From Hyphomicrobiales bacterium (GTDB taxonomy: Bacteria > Pseudomonadota > Alphaproteobacteria > Rhizobiales > Xanthobacteraceae): a stretch of 15,414 nt of DNA. A model generated the notes under the pieces. The model saw nothing but the letters and a program-made list of their open reading frames with translations, did no database searches and was not told the origin of the DNA. The stretch covers positions 30,894-46,307 of the forward strand of contig PKXB01000169.1 in NCBI GenBank assembly GCA_003133345.1, written 5' to 3'. A program made the position numbers and the translations under genes. Shown here in pieces: positions 14,556 to 15,414 of this stretch. Every line of letters begins with the position of its first letter. Position 1 is the first letter of the stretch.

Positions 14556-15362
14556 ATGCTCCCGATTGAAATTCGCGACGTGACGCTCACCTACGACACG
14601 CCCGGCGGCAAGGTGCCCGGCGTCAAGGACGTCAGCTTCAACATCGACGCCTCGGAGTTCCTCTGCATCGTCGGCCCGTCCGGCTGCGGCAAATCGACCT
14701 TGCTCAACATGATCGCCGGATTCCTGGCGCCGGCCTCGGGCGAAATCCGCATCGGCGGCAAGGCGGTCACCGGCCACGGCATGGACCGCGGCGTGGTGTT
14801 TCAGGATTTCGCCCAGCTGTTCCCCTGGCGCACCGCGCTCGGCAATGTCTCGTTCGGGCTGGAAATGAAGGGCGTTCCCAAGCAGGAGCGCGAAACCATC
14901 GCGCGCGAGCAGTTGCGGCTGGTCAAGCTGGAGAAGTTCACCGGCTCGTTCCCGCATCACCTGTCCGGCGGCATGCAGCAGCGGGTCGCCATCGCCCGCG
15001 CGCTGGCGTACAATCCGGCGGTGCTGTTGATGGACGAGCCGTTCGCGGCGCTCGACGCGCTGACGCGCGACGAGATGCAGCGGCTGCTCGCGGAGGTGTG
15101 GCGGGAAACCCGCAAGACAGTGATTTATGTAACGCACAATGTCGCGGAAGCGGTCTATCTGGCGGATCGCGTGGTGGTGATGACGCCGCATCCCGGAACG
15201 GTTAAAGCCGTGATCAAGATTCCGCTGCCGCGCCCGCGCGACCCGCTCAGCGTCGAATTCGTCGAATGCCAGAAGGAATTGTTGCGCTATCTCGGCCATG
15301 ACGCGAACCCGAGCGAGACGGAAAAATCGGCGGTCAACGGGAAGTTAAAATCAGGAGCATGA
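14556..15362 (+). CDS. ABC transporter ATP-binding protein, SsuB/TauB (NitT/TauT) type
   Basis: A 268-aa ATPase that would energise the two permeases. Walker A GPSGCGKST (40-48), Q-loop VFQDF (Gln83), signature LSGGMQQR (136-143), Walker B VLLMDEP (156-162), D-loop ALDALT and H-loop VTHN (His194) are all present. FAQLFPW after the Q-loop and PHPGTVKAVIKIPLPRPRDP (211-230) are typical of the NitT/TauT subgroup. The start is 15 bases after the hydratase stop, with only a modest GGCGGA 8 nt upstream. The TGA stop lies inside the opening bases of a palindromic repeat, so the last residues may be repeat-derived. A binding protein is expected outside the window. Confidence 0.93.
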   Translation: MLPIEIRDVTLTYDTPGGKVPGVKDVSFNIDASEFLCIVGPSGCGKSTLLNMIAGFLAPASGEIRIGGKAVTGHGMDRGVVFQDFAQLFPWRTALGNVSFGLEMKGVPKQERETIAREQLRLVKLEKFTGSFPHHLSGGMQQRVAIARALAYNPAVLLMDEPFAALDALTRDEMQRLLAEVWRETRKTVIYVTHNVAEAVYLADRVVVMTPHPGTVKAVIKIPLPRPRDPLSVEFVECQKELLRYLGHDANPSETEKSAVNGKLKSGA

Positions 15363-15414
15363 TCCCGAAAAAGCCTGTCCCGGACTTGATCCGGGATGGG
15401 AACCGGTTTTCGGA
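15356..15414. repeat. Rhizobial-type palindromic intergenic repeat, cut by the window end
   Basis: The sequence opens GAGCATGATCCCGAAAA. It has outer arms CCGAAAA (15365-15371) and TTTTCGG (15407-15413) and an inner perfect hairpin TCCCGGA-CTTGA-TCCGGGA (15378-15396). Its start and end match the GCATGATCC...GGTTTTCGGA repeat I recall as common between genes in Bradyrhizobium and relatives. It overlaps the ATPase stop. An ATG at 15359 follows AGGAG but reads into the repeat, so I do not call a gene there. Confidence 0.6.

Noticed and set aside
1..15414. CRISPR arrays, rRNA, tRNA, transposases or integrases.
   Set aside because: None seen: no regularly spaced direct repeats, no cloverleaf sequence and no mobile-element protein in any frame.

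Overview
The window is high-GC DNA (about 65-70% in sampled coding stretches) from an alphaproteobacterium. It is most likely in the Bradyrhizobium/Rhodopseudomonas/Xanthobacteraceae part of the Hyphomicrobiales. That placement is inferred from the style of the proteins and from intergenic palindromes that resemble dispersed rhizobial repeats; no database search was possible.

Layout. (1) Bases 1-2064: the 5' part of a large FAD-linked 2-hydroxy-acid oxidase (minus) diverges from a serine/alanine-glyoxylate-type class V aminotransferase (plus), a plausible glyoxylate pair. (2) 2069-5722: a benzoate-CoA-ligase-family enzyme followed by an alpha/beta hydrolase form a minus-strand two-gene unit. 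They diverge from a short MetE-like zinc methyltransferase, and an operator-like palindrome lies in the shared intergenic space. (3) 5723-7805: a strongly structured non-coding stretch, a good sigma70-like promoter, an M24-fold (aminopeptidase P/creatinase-like) protein with one altered metal-ligand position, then a composite nested-palindrome repeat. (4) 7806-11826: minus-strand genes for a slipin/SPFH membrane protein, an AT-rich SIR2-like protein that looks horizontally acquired, a glutathione-S-transferase-like protein and a beta-hydroxyacid dehydrogenase. Between the last two, on the plus strand, lies a possible small RNA with anti-Shine-Dalgarno motifs and a textbook Rho-independent terminator. 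(5) 12098-15362: a tight operon of two paralogous SsuC/TauC-type permeases, an enoyl-CoA hydratase and an ABC ATPase, ending in a rhizobial-type palindromic repeat.

How they may work together. The CoA ligase, alpha/beta hydrolase, enoyl-CoA hydratase, beta-hydroxyacid dehydrogenase, GST-like protein and an importer lacking its binding protein suggest a locus for uptake and CoA-dependent breakdown of an organic (probably aromatic) acid. The substrate cannot be read from the sequence. The least ordinary items are the solitary SIR2-like gene (a candidate defence NADase), the possible sRNA at 10713-10832, the Asp-to-Cys change in the M24 protein, and the hydratase gene sitting inside the transporter operon.
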